64,000 nucleotides of DNA, taken from contig CBDCDB010000008.1 in NCBI GenBank assembly GCA_965215315.1, positions 124,001 through 188,000 on the forward strand, written 5' to 3'. Source of the stretch: Truepera sp965215315. Lineage in GTDB: Bacteria > Deinococcota > Deinococci > Deinococcales > Trueperaceae. Shown here one piece after another: positions 24,545 through 32,331 of the stretch. Position numbers and translations under genes: made by a program. The notes under the pieces were generated by a model. It had not been told where the DNA came from, searched no databases, and worked only from the letters and a program-made list of their open reading frames with translations. Within the stretch, counting starts at the first letter, position 1. Every line of letters begins with the position of its first letter.

Positions 24545-26053
24545 ATGGCTAAAGATACGACGGTTAAGCTCGAGCGCCCCGGCGCGTACCCCTACACGCG
24601 CGGCATCTATCCGCAGATGTATTCAGAAGGCCGCCTGTGGACGATGCGCCAATACGCCGGTTTTGGTACGGCTGAGGAGTCAAATACCCGCTACCGCTAC
24701 CTTTTGGAGCAGGGCACCACCGGTTTATCCGTCGCTTTTGATTTGCCCACACAGCTCGGCTTAGACCCGGACGACCCACTCGCTAAGGGTGAAGTCGGCA
24801 AGGTTGGCGTGTCGATTGCCACGTTAGACGATATGCGGCAGCTGTTCAAAGATATTCCGCTGGGTGAAGTTACGACTTCGATGACGATTAACGCACCCGC
24901 GATGATGCTCCTATCACTCTATATTCTGGTTGCTGAAGAGCAGGGCGTGAGCAGCGACAAGCTCGGCGGCACGGTACAAAACGACATTTTGAAAGAGTAC
25001 ATCGCCCGTGGCACTTATATCTATCCGCCCGAGCCTTCGGTGCGGCTGATTACCGATATGTTCGCCTACTGCGCCGAGCACGTCTCGAACTGGAATACGA
25101 TTTCGATTTCGGGCTATCACATCCGTGAGGCGGGGGCGACGGCGGCGCAAGAGATTGCGTTTACGCTCTCGAACGCACGGGCGTATGTGCGGGCGGCGCT
25201 TGACACGGGACTCGAGGTCAATGCTTTCGCCCCCCGTCTATCGTTCTTTTTCGCGTGCCACAACAATATTTTAGAAGAAGTGGCCAAGTTTCGCGCAGCG
25301 CGGCGGCTGTGGGCGCACATTATGCAGGACGAATTCGGCGGCAACGTCCGGGCGCAGCAGCTCCGCTTTCACACACAGACGGGCGGCAGCACCCTGACCG
25401 CGCAGCAACCGGAAAATAACATCGTCCGGACGGCGTATCAGGCGCTAGCCGCCGTTTTGGGCGGGACGCAATCGTTACACACGAACGGAATGGACGAGGC
25501 GTTGGGACTGCCGACCGACCGTTCGGCGCGAACTGCGCTCCGGACGCAGCAGATTTTGGCGTATGAGTCTGGCGTCACGGGTGAACCTGACCCGCTGGGC
25601 GGGAGTTACGTCATCGAAGCCTTGACGGATAGGCTCGAGCAAGACGCCCTCACCCTGATGCAGCAGGTCGAAGATTTGGGCGGCTCTGTGAGGGCTATCG
25701 AAGCGGGGTTTATTCAAGAAGAGATTGAAGAGGCGGCGTTTCGTTTTCAGCGTGAGGTCGAAAAGGGTGAGCGCGTTGTCGTCGGGGTCAACCGGTTTCG
25801 CCTGGACAAAGAAGAGGGCGTGCCGGTGCAGGAGCTATCGGCGGAAACTGAAGGGGCAAGGGTTCGTGAAGTTCAGAGCTACCGTAAAAAACGTGACCAA
25901 AAGGCGACGGATGAGGCTTTGGCGGGTTTGAAGACGATTTTACAGGGTTCGGAAAACCTTTTTCCTTTCGTTCTGGCAGCGTTTCGTGCGGGGGCAACGT
26001 TGGGTGAAGTTTGCGGTGTGTTGAGGCTCGAGTGGGGTGAATATCGCGGTTAG
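24545..26053 (+). CDS. acyl-CoA mutase large (catalytic) subunit, methylmalonyl-CoA mutase family
   Basis: A 502-aa catalytic subunit of a B12-dependent acyl-CoA mutase. It has the TIM-barrel features YTRGIYPQMYSEGRLWTMRQYAGF, FDLPTQLGLDPDDP and RLSFFFACHNNILEEVAKFRAARRLW, with the later LHTNGMDEALGLPT. The C-terminal B12-binding domain is absent, as in two-subunit mutases such as isobutyryl-CoA, hydroxyisobutyryl-CoA or split methylmalonyl-CoA mutases. No small subunit or MeaB-type GTPase is in the window. Substrate specificity needs active-site comparison (the YPPEPSVR and TMTINAPA segments). The stop overlaps the NUDIX gene start. Confidence 0.9.
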   Translation: MAKDTTVKLERPGAYPYTRGIYPQMYSEGRLWTMRQYAGFGTAEESNTRYRYLLEQGTTGLSVAFDLPTQLGLDPDDPLAKGEVGKVGVSIATLDDMRQLFKDIPLGEVTTSMTINAPAMMLLSLYILVAEEQGVSSDKLGGTVQNDILKEYIARGTYIYPPEPSVRLITDMFAYCAEHVSNWNTISISGYHIREAGATAAQEIAFTLSNARAYVRAALDTGLEVNAFAPRLSFFFACHNNILEEVAKFRAARRLWAHIMQDEFGGNVRAQQLRFHTQTGGSTLTAQQPENNIVRTAYQALAAVLGGTQSLHTNGMDEALGLPTDRSARTALRTQQILAYESGVTGEPDPLGGSYVIEALTDRLEQDALTLMQQVEDLGGSVRAIEAGFIQEEIEEAAFRFQREVEKGERVVVGVNRFRLDKEEGVPVQELSAETEGARVREVQSYRKKRDQKATDEALAGLKTILQGSENLFPFVLAAFRAGATLGEVCGVLRLEWGEYRG

Positions 26054-26465
26054 GCTGCCGGTTGTCGCCCACGTTTTTCTGATTCGTGATGACACCGTAT
26101 TGCTTGCACGCCGCGCAAACACCGGGTTTGAAGACGGCAATTACGGCCCGGTCGGAGGACATTTGGAACCCGGTGAAACGATCATCCAGGCGGCGGTTCG
26201 GGAGTGTTGGGAAGAAATTGGGGTACGACTTATTCCCAGTGACTTAAAGGTCATCGGCGTAACGCACTACACCTCACCCGAAGGTGACGGCATCGATTTT
26301 TTTCTGCGGGCGACGCAGTGGACGGGGGAGCCTATTGCAAAATCAGAATGTGACGACCTCTGCTGGTACAATCTCAACAATTTACCAAGTAATACGATTT
26401 TGTTTGTGCGGCGGGCGTTGGAACATCACCTCATCAACAAGGTTTGGTTTGACGAATCCGGCTAG
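26037..26465 (+). CDS. NUDIX hydrolase
   Basis: A 142-aa NUDIX pyrophosphohydrolase that cleaves nucleoside diphosphates linked to another group. The box reads GGHLEPGETIIQAAVRECWEEIGV and contains all catalytic residues (GX5EX7REUXEEXGU). The start GTG 26037 lies inside the last codons of the mutase gene, so the two are translationally coupled. The N-terminal AHVFLIRDDTVLLARR is typical of MutT/8-oxo-dGTPase-like members, but specificity is not determined. Confidence 0.9.
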   Translation: MNIAVRLPVVAHVFLIRDDTVLLARRANTGFEDGNYGPVGGHLEPGETIIQAAVRECWEEIGVRLIPSDLKVIGVTHYTSPEGDGIDFFLRATQWTGEPIAKSECDDLCWYNLNNLPSNTILFVRRALEHHLINKVWFDESG

Positions 26466-26514
26466 GAATAATTCTGTAGGTGCGACGAGCAGAATAAAGA
26501 ATCTGGAGGACATT

Positions 26515-26927
26515 GTGGCTGTTGACCAAAAACTCTGCGACGCGGCAGTTGCCTTAGCTGTTGCGAGATATCCTACCGGCTGGGCTGCTGCTGCCGCGAT
26601 GTATACGGCTGATGACAACATACTTACCACAGTATTTATGTGGCCACCCCTAACGACCAGGCTGAGCTGTGTATTGAGACGGGCTGTATCTGTGAGGCGC
26701 ATAAGCTGGACGTACCTGTGACCCCCAGCATCTGTGTTTCGCGCGAAACCGAAAAAGAGCCGTTTACCATCATGTCGCCCTGCGGTATCTGCCAGGAACG
26801 CCTCGCGTTTTGGGGCGGCGATGTTCACGTTGCGGTGCCGGAACCCGGCGACCCTACGAAGTGGCAATCCAAACCGCTTAGAGAGGTGCAGTCGCACCAC
26901 TGGGGCAACGCTTTTAGGCCGTTCTAA
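26515..26927 (+). pseudogene. cytidine deaminase-like protein, frameshifted
   Basis: A zinc-dependent deaminase of the cytidine deaminase family. From GTG 26515 (GGAGG 5 nt upstream) the first frame reads KLCDAAVALAVARYPTGWAA and ILTTVF. The family continuation YVATPNDQAELCIETG and ICEAHKLDVPVT lies in the -1 frame, with the zinc motifs CIE (in place of the usual HAE/CAE) and PCGICQERL, ending GNAFRPF. The shift falls at about 26633-26638 (TATTTATG). A loss of one base, or gain of two, would explain it. A sequencing error cannot be excluded because the rest is well preserved. Confidence 0.75.
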
Positions 26928-27899
26928 CTAATCCGCAACCGGATAAACCCGCACCTTACGTTCGACGTCACGGTAGATCAGCCGCGTCATCGTCTCAACC
27001 GTCGCGTCCAGGTAGCTGCGCCCATCAGGGAGGCTCGAGGCTTCGTCCAGATAGCCCCCCGGCCCGGTGTGGTCAGGCGGCCCCATAAAGACGAGTTCGA
27101 CGATACGGTGCTTTTTGGCGGTGTTCCACGGGGACGGAATAACGGGCCAGCGTCCCGGAAAAAAGACGCTGCCGAGGCGCTGCACGTTGTCGCGTGCGCC
27201 GTAAAGGTGGTAGAGATGCTCGAGCGTCAGCACACCGGGGTCGGCGCTCATCACGCCGCCGAGCGAAATAATTGAAATCGGCACCTGCACGGTTCGTTTA
27301 AGGTGCGGCGCAGCCCCGAGCGCGACCTGACCGCCGCCGGAATACCCGATCAAGGTAATCGGGACGCCGCTGCCGACGGTGTAACCGTTACGCCGCAACC
27401 CGTGCAAGATCATCGTTGCCGACCCCTGATTGTAGATCGGCCCGTAACGGCTGTCAGCAGAAACCGCGACCTGCCAAAAATTTCTGATGTTGATTAAAAA
27501 CCGCGCTGCGCCCGCCCCGCTGATTTTGGTACGGAGGGTCCAGCGCCAGAACCAGGCGAAGACTCGGCGACCCGTGAGCGCACGCTCTGTGACCGAATAG
27601 GGAAAGATGTCATCGACCAAAACCGTAGCTGAACCCATCAGCTCACGTTTTAGGCGCTCTAAAAAGGCGATTTCACGTTCAGCGAGCGACTCGCCGGAAA
27701 CGCTGTTGATGCCCGATAAAAAGACGACGAAATGTTCGGCTCCAGCGGATTTGACCGGTTCGGCTGGGATACCTTCTGCTTGGGGTTCGTCGTCACCGTA
27801 CCAACCGGCCCACCAGCCGAGCGCCTCAAACGGTGAGAGGACGCCTGCGAGCAAAAATACCAGCACGAGTAGGGCTAAAAAGAGGAGCAGCTCGAGCAT
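26928..27899 (-). CDS. membrane-anchored serine hydrolase-like protein
   Basis: A 323-aa protein with one N-terminal transmembrane segment (LLLFLALLVLVFLLAGVL) and an alpha/beta-hydrolase-like domain. The nucleophile elbow is ITLIGYSGGGQVALGAAPHL near residue 190. A late His is in PDHTGPGGYLD. I do not recognise a named family. ATG 27899 overlaps the stop of the Yip1-like gene (TGATG), so the two are translationally coupled; GTG 27902 is an alternative start. This suggests a membrane-bound unit of a polytopic protein and a hydrolase, with unknown substrate. Confidence 0.65.
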   Translation of the reverse strand: MLELLLFLALLVLVFLLAGVLSPFEALGWWAGWYGDDEPQAEGIPAEPVKSAGAEHFVVFLSGINSVSGESLAEREIAFLERLKRELMGSATVLVDDIFPYSVTERALTGRRVFAWFWRWTLRTKISGAGAARFLINIRNFWQVAVSADSRYGPIYNQGSATMILHGLRRNGYTVGSGVPITLIGYSGGGQVALGAAPHLKRTVQVPISIISLGGVMSADPGVLTLEHLYHLYGARDNVQRLGSVFFPGRWPVIPSPWNTAKKHRIVELVFMGPPDHTGPGGYLDEASSLPDGRSYLDATVETMTRLIYRDVERKVRVYPVAD

Positions 27900-28570
27900 C
27901 ACTTCTCCTGCCTGCGCCGCTCGAGTTTCTCGGGTCTGAGTGGTCTGGGGTATTGCGGTAGGTCGAAAAGCTCACGGAGTTCCTTGCGGCTTGTCGCCAG
28001 TGGCGCACCTGCAACCCGCCGCCGCAACCAGCGCACGCCGCCGATGAAGGGCCGTCCGACGGTGCGCTGCAAAACTTGCAGCAGCAACCAGCCCAAAAAA
28101 GTGCAGAGCAGCGCCTGCCACAAATTGAGATCCAGAACGACCTGGACGCCCCGGTTGACGGCGACGAGGCTCCAGACGGACAAAAAGAGGCCGATAGGGT
28201 TGCCGAAATAAGGAGCCAGCACGAAAAACGAAAAAAGATACGGGGCGTAGCCGAGTCCAACAGCCCGCATCACGACGTCGAAACCTACAGCGCGGCCGAA
28301 GACCTGGGAGCTCACCAGCCAGATACTGAGCGTCAAAAAAAAGAAGCTGAAAGTATAGACGAACGCCGAAAAGAGCAGCGAAAAGACGAAACGCCGTTTT
28401 TTAACGCGGCTGGCGAAAAGGACGACCGACTGCCCGAGTGCTTCGGAAAAGCCTGCTAGAACGACCACGAGCGTGACAAACGTGTTGCGCCAGGGAGCCC
28501 CTTGCGCGAGTGTTTGCACGCTGTCGTCGAGGGCGAGTGCGCGCCCGACCAGAGCTAAAAACTCAGGCAT
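27899..28570 (-). CDS. Yip1-like polytopic membrane protein
   Basis: A 223-aa membrane protein with about five hydrophobic segments in the Yip1-domain style: a soluble N-terminal stretch, TLVVVLAGFSEALGQSVVLF, FVYTFSFFFLTLSIWLVS, LGYAPYLFSFFVLAPY and VWSLVAVNRGVQVVLDLNLW. The basic C-terminus (RPLRPEKLERRRQEK) is cytoplasmic by the positive-inside rule. It is coupled to the downstream hydrolase through a TGATG overlap. The function of bacterial Yip1 proteins is not established. Confidence 0.65.
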   Translation of the reverse strand: MPEFLALVGRALALDDSVQTLAQGAPWRNTFVTLVVVLAGFSEALGQSVVLFASRVKKRRFVFSLLFSAFVYTFSFFFLTLSIWLVSSQVFGRAVGFDVVMRAVGLGYAPYLFSFFVLAPYFGNPIGLFLSVWSLVAVNRGVQVVLDLNLWQALLCTFLGWLLLQVLQRTVGRPFIGGVRWLRRRVAGAPLATSRKELRELFDLPQYPRPLRPEKLERRRQEK

Positions 28571-28724
28571 GTGCAGGAATCTCGAGGGGTACAGGGTGGA
28601 TGGGTTGTAGGGGTTCAGGTCGCCGGGTTTGGTTGATATGTTCGGTTGGCATGAGTCGTTTAGGAAACCTTTCGGCCTGACCGGGGTTGTGGCAAAGCGC
28701 CGTGTTTTGCCGCCTCTCGTCCTT

Positions 28725-29145
28725 TTAGGTTACGCCTGGAAGGGCAAAACCGACCCCGAATGGGTTGAAGCTCAGCTTGTGCACCCGACATTCGGGACAG
28801 AGGCCGTAGGTCAGCTCTTGATGTTTGACTGCGAAACCGCCGGGGAGCGTGACGCTCTCTAAAACAGCGACCGGTCAGCTCGCACCGAGTTCAAAGACGC
28901 CGCCGCAGGTTTCACAGCGAAAGGGGTGATGGTGCCCGCGTCGAGCAGGCTTGAGACGGACGGTTTCGTTGGGGAGGCCTATAGGGATAATCTCACCGGC
29001 AGCCGTACCTAAATTGCGGTAAACCGTCGCCAAACCCTGCGTGGACGCTGCGGGCGGCGTCTAGCACCTCTTGCGGGGTCAGCGAGCCGGGGGCGTGAGC
29101 GAGCGTGTCTAGGATGGCGCGGCGCTGGGCCGTCTGGCGTTTCAT
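28725..29145 (-). pseudogene. Fur-family regulator (Zur-like), frameshifted and with an in-frame TGA
   Basis: This would be the zinc-sensing repressor of the neighbouring operon. From ATG 29145 the frame reads MKRQTAQRRAILDTLAHAPG and SLTPQEVLDAARSVHAG, then breaks near 29033-29040. The family sequence resumes one frame over: GLATVYRNLGTAAGEIIPIG, RLKPARRGHHHPFRCETCGGVFELGAS. TGA follows at 28877-28875 and then PVAVLESVTLPGGFAVKHQ, ELTYGLCPECR. Both structural zinc motifs (CETC, CPEC) are readable. The TGA occupies a place where Cys is common in Zur (G-C-P). Two lesions make a working repressor unlikely. The gene is divergent from rpmG. No other Fur-family gene lies in the window. Confidence 0.8.
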
Positions 29146-29157
29146 AAAGACAGTGTA
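29146..29157 (-). promoter_or_regulatory. leaderless-type -10 box of the zur-like pseudogene
   Basis: On the minus strand TACACT (29157-29152), 6 nt (GTCTTT), then ATG 29145. An intact promoter on a broken gene suggests recent inactivation. Confidence 0.55.
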
Positions 29158-29200
29158 GCAAAGCTGGTCTCGTTCGTGCTTCAGCCTCTCGAGACGTGGC

Positions 29201-29230
29201 TTGACAGGTTCTTCGTCTACTGGCTAGGAT
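29201..29230 (+). promoter_or_regulatory. promoter of the zinc-starvation operon
   Basis: TTGACA (29201-29206), 18-bp spacer, TAGGAT (29225-29230). This is the most canonical -35/-10 pair in the window. The palindromic operator begins 4 bp after the -10 box. Confidence 0.75.
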
Positions 29231-29233
29231 GCC

Positions 29234-29257
29234 TTAGTGATAAAACGTTATCACTAA
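29234..29257. promoter_or_regulatory. Zur-box-like palindromic operator
   Basis: TTAGTGATAA (29234-29243), 4-nt spacer, TTATCACTAA (29248-29257): a perfect 10-bp inverted repeat. The core TGATAA...TTATCA resembles the Zur boxes described in cyanobacteria and other phyla. It covers the transcription start and runs into the ribosome binding site AAGGAGG (29256-29262), so a bound repressor would block initiation. Everything downstream is zinc-related, which supports Zur as the ligand. Confidence 0.85.
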
Positions 29258-29267
29258 GGAGGATAAG

Positions 29268-29435
29268 ATGGCGAAAGATGGTCCCCGTATCAAGATACTG
29301 CTCCGCTCGGTGGAAGGCACCGGGACGGTGTATGCAACGACCAAAAACCGGCGTACCACACAGGTGAAGCTCGAGCTGAAAAAATACGACCGCAAACTCC
29401 GCAAACATGTGCTCTTTCGCGAGGTGAAAGCGTGA
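29268..29435 (+). CDS. rpmG: zinc-independent (C-) paralog of 50S ribosomal protein bL33
   Basis: A 55-aa bL33 protein with the family features IKILLRSVEGTG and YDRKLRKHVLFREVK. It has no cysteine at all, so it is the form that does not bind zinc. C- paralogs replace zinc-containing ribosomal proteins during zinc starvation and so release zinc. ATG 29268 is 5 nt after AAGGAGG. It is the first gene of the operon and its TGA overlaps the GTG of the AztD-like gene by 4 nt. A zinc-binding C+ copy should exist elsewhere in the genome; none is in the window. Confidence 0.92.
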   Translation: MAKDGPRIKILLRSVEGTGTVYATTKNRRTTQVKLELKKYDRKLRKHVLFREVKA

Positions 29436-30640
29436 AGCCGTACAAGCTAGCCCTGCTACTTGCGCTGCTGTTTGCCCCAGCCGTTACCGGCACCAGTTTG
29501 GCTCAAGAGAGTAAGCACGACCATGAAGGCGAAGCTCACACCGAAGGCACGCGCTTGCTGATGACCGACTTCGACTCCTCGACCGCCTCGGTGCTCGACC
29601 TCGCCACCGGTGAGGTTTTGGGCAGCTTCAGTACACCTGGCGAGGCGGGCTCCGTCTACGCCTCACCGAGCGGTCGCTACGGCGTGGTCATTCACCGTGA
29701 CGAGAACCGTGTCTCAGTTGTTCACTCGGGTTTGAGCCTTGAAGACCACGGCGACCACGCCGACCTGGTTCAGGGCAACCCTTATGTGCTAAGTACGCTC
29801 AATATCGGGCGCGAACCCACGCACTACTGGGCGCACGGCGACGAAATCGTTATCTTTAACGACGCCGACGGCACCGTCGCGGTTCTCGACGAACGTACCT
29901 TCGGGTTGTCGTTGGCGTATACCGAGTTCAAGGCCGCCCAACCCGACCACGGCGCAGCGGTCATGCTGAGCGATACCGTTCTGGTGGGTTACTACGACCT
30001 GGGCCGGGTGGACGCCTACAACCTTAGCGGTGAGCTGTTGAAAAGCTTTGAAGGCTGCCCCGGCCTGCACGGAGAGGCGACGCTTGGCGACACCGCTGCG
30101 TTCGGTTGCGAGGACGGGGTGATGCTCGTCCACGCCCGTGACGGCGAATTGACCATGACGAAACTCGCGAACCCGGCGAATACTCCTGAAGACGTTCACG
30201 TGAGCACGGTGCAGGCACACGACGCGGCAGACGTGTTTATCGGCAACTTCGGCTCCGGGCTGGTCTGGATCGACCCTGAAGCCGAAACCATGGAGGTCGC
30301 CGAGATGGACGCGACGCCGCTGCGCTTCGCCTTCGACCACGAGGGCGAACATGTCGTCGCACTCACCGCCGACGGGCTGTTTCACGTTTTGGAAGCCGAC
30401 TCGGGTGAACTGCACCGCAGCGTCCGGGTAATGCAGCTTTTAGACGTCAGCGGTGGCTACGGCACCTACGACGCACCGAGCCTGGCAGTTGGGGAGGGCG
30501 CAGTGTACGTGAGTGTCCCCACGCAAAAGCAGATTGTCGAGGTTTACCCCGAGAAGACCCAGGTGATTCGTCGGATGGACGTGCCTGGTACGCCAAACAG
30601 CGTCGCAGTGCTGGCGTTGGAGGGTGGCACCGTTCACTGA
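29432..30640 (+). CDS. AztD-like secreted zinc metallochaperone (beta-propeller)
   Basis: A 402-aa exported protein resembling AztD, the periplasmic chaperone that hands zinc to the ABC-transporter binding protein AztC. A signal peptide (LALLLALLFAPAVTGTSLAQ) precedes a His/acid-rich stretch (SKHDHEGEAHTEG), a likely zinc-gathering loop. More His clusters follow (LEDHGDHADL, THYWAHG, CPGLHGEATLG with a conserved Cys). Repeated strands throughout fit a seven-bladed propeller. The start is GTG 29432, overlapping rpmG. aztABC-type transporter genes are not in this window, so its transport partner must be elsewhere. Confidence 0.82.
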   Translation: MKPYKLALLLALLFAPAVTGTSLAQESKHDHEGEAHTEGTRLLMTDFDSSTASVLDLATGEVLGSFSTPGEAGSVYASPSGRYGVVIHRDENRVSVVHSGLSLEDHGDHADLVQGNPYVLSTLNIGREPTHYWAHGDEIVIFNDADGTVAVLDERTFGLSLAYTEFKAAQPDHGAAVMLSDTVLVGYYDLGRVDAYNLSGELLKSFEGCPGLHGEATLGDTAAFGCEDGVMLVHARDGELTMTKLANPANTPEDVHVSTVQAHDAADVFIGNFGSGLVWIDPEAETMEVAEMDATPLRFAFDHEGEHVVALTADGLFHVLEADSGELHRSVRVMQLLDVSGGYGTYDAPSLAVGEGAVYVSVPTQKQIVEVYPEKTQVIRRMDVPGTPNSVAVLALEGGTVH

Positions 30641-32028
30641 TGCCCCTGGAGATTTTGCCTGACGTACCTTTGACGGTCATCGGCGGGCGCGGGCCGCACG
30701 GCCTCGCGCTCCATCTCTGGTTGCAAGACCGGGGCATCACCAGTGGCTACTGCCTCGTTGACCGTGCCGACGACTGGCTGCCGCTCTACGGCCCCAACGG
30801 GCCGATGCAGGCGACTGGCGAACTGCGGAGCCCGAAAGAACTCGACTTTTCACTCGGCTGTGACGACCGGGCGATGACGCGCTTTGTTGGCGAGGACGGC
30901 TCGAGCCCCCTCAAACATGTCTATTCGCTCCAAGACGCCGCCCGTGAGACCTTCAACCTTTCGACCACCCCGGAACACCGCGCCCCCCGGCTCGCCTTCT
31001 GGCGTTACGCTAACTGTATTGCCCGCCGAAGCGGGGCCGACGCGCACGTGGTGAAGGGTGAGGTGGTGAGGCTCGAGCCCCTCACTCACCCCGTGCAAGA
31101 CCGCTGGCGTGTCCACCTGCGCACCGGTCACAGCTTCGAGACAGCGGCGGTCGTGCTGGCGACCGGTCTGGGGCCGCACCTGCGGATTCCACTGCCGTGG
31201 CAGAGCTGGTGGCAGCATCTACCCGAGGCGAACAAAACGCACGCGCTGAAGTTGCGGTACTCAGGCAACCTTAAAGGTCAACGGGTGGTCGTGGCGGGCT
31301 CGAGCAACCTCGCCACCTGGGAGACGGCGGTTCGCGCCGCCGAAGCGGGGGCGAAAGTGACGCTGCTCGCGAGAGCGCCCGCCCCTATTGAGTGGCAGTT
31401 GCCCTTTCCGGGGGGCTGGTTCGGTGCGGAAGAGATGGCGGCGTTTATGGCGCTCCCAGCCCCCAAACGTCTGCGTATCCTGAAAAAGACGCACATCCCC
31501 AACACGGCGCTGCCGGGGCTCGCCGCCAAAGCCGAAGTGCTCGGCGTCCGGGTCCTGCATCATGCGCGGGTACGGTACGCGACGCCGCTCTGGGGTGGGG
31601 TGCAACTTCAGTACAAAGTCGTCAGCCAAGAACACGCCGACTACTTCGACCTGCTCGTCGCCGCGACCGGCGTCTCGCCGCGCCTTAAAGACTTGCCCCT
31701 TATCGCCGACGCAGCCCGCGCCGCCAAAGCGCCGGTAGTAGTCGGTGGCCCGGTAAGGCACCGACCGATTTTGGACGAGACTGGACGCTGGAAAAATCTG
31801 CCGCCCCTCTACCCGGTAGGCGCACACGCGCTGATGCGGGCGGGCTTCGGGGCGAACACCTTGGCGAGTGCGACGGTCTATCTGCCGCTGACGCTGCCGC
31901 ATATTTTGCAAGCGGCAGGGCTCACGAATACAGCGGCAGACAGGGCTACAGGCAGGGCAAGAGACGGGGCAACAGACACAGCAGCGAACACTCCAAAGAC
32001 AGACACTCCAAAGGAGGCTTATGCCTAG
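30640..32028 (+). CDS. FAD/NAD(P)-binding oxidoreductase of the zinc-starvation operon
   Basis: A 462-aa flavoprotein-like enzyme of unknown reaction. The N-terminal dinucleotide-binding loop is TVIGGRGPHGLALHLW, and a second nucleotide region is VVVAGSSNLATWETAVRAAEAG followed by the strand KVTLLAR. VVLATGLGPH and LLVAATGVSP are typical ATG motifs of the class that includes N-hydroxylating and YpdA-like enzymes. The C-terminal 35 residues are a low-complexity T/A/D/R tail. ATG 30640 overlaps the AztD-like stop (TGATG), and the 3' end overlaps rpmB by 8 bp, so it is firmly inside the operon. A role in making a zinc-binding metabolite or in thiol redox is inference only. Confidence 0.75.
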   Translation: MPLEILPDVPLTVIGGRGPHGLALHLWLQDRGITSGYCLVDRADDWLPLYGPNGPMQATGELRSPKELDFSLGCDDRAMTRFVGEDGSSPLKHVYSLQDAARETFNLSTTPEHRAPRLAFWRYANCIARRSGADAHVVKGEVVRLEPLTHPVQDRWRVHLRTGHSFETAAVVLATGLGPHLRIPLPWQSWWQHLPEANKTHALKLRYSGNLKGQRVVVAGSSNLATWETAVRAAEAGAKVTLLARAPAPIEWQLPFPGGWFGAEEMAAFMALPAPKRLRILKKTHIPNTALPGLAAKAEVLGVRVLHHARVRYATPLWGGVQLQYKVVSQEHADYFDLLVAATGVSPRLKDLPLIADAARAAKAPVVVGGPVRHRPILDETGRWKNLPPLYPVGAHALMRAGFGANTLASATVYLPLTLPHILQAAGLTNTAADRATGRARDGATDTAANTPKTDTPKEAYA

Positions 32029-32269
32029 ACAGTGCTTTATCACCGGCAAAAGAACCCGCACGCTCAAAACGAGTGTGCGGCGCGGCTCACCCCGGAAGCG
32101 GGGCGGGGTCGGTTTGAAAAAGACGGGCGTCCGCAAACGCACGCAAAAACCCAACCTGCAAAAAAAGACGGTCTGGCTCGGTGGCAAAGCGCAGCGGGTG
32201 TGGCTGAGTACGAAGGCGCTGCGGAGCTTAGGCCCGTCTTTGCTGGTGGCCCCCTCGAGGCGGCGCTAA
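32021..32269 (+). CDS. rpmB: zinc-independent (C-) paralog of 50S ribosomal protein bL28
   Basis: An 82-aa bL28 protein. The N-terminus MPRQCFITGKRTRTLKTSV keeps one Cys where zinc forms have CxxC, and the second Cys pair is also missing, so zinc cannot be bound. The C-terminal VWLGGKAQRVWLSTKALRSL is diagnostic of bL28. AAAGGAGG lies 3 nt before ATG 32021, which is inside the last codons of the FAD gene. Confidence 0.92.
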   Translation: MPRQCFITGKRTRTLKTSVRRGSPRKRGGVGLKKTGVRKRTQKPNLQKKTVWLGGKAQRVWLSTKALRSLGPSLLVAPSRRR

Positions 32270-32331
32270 AGGGTTTTGTTTTTATATCCTGCAAACGAAA
32301 CACATGTCAGAAACATCTAAAGGAGTCCACA

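Noticed and set aside
28875..28877. In-frame TGA in the zur-like gene as a selenocysteine codon
   Set aside because: The same gene also has a frameshift, Zur proteins are not known selenoproteins, and no SECIS-like hairpin was recognised.
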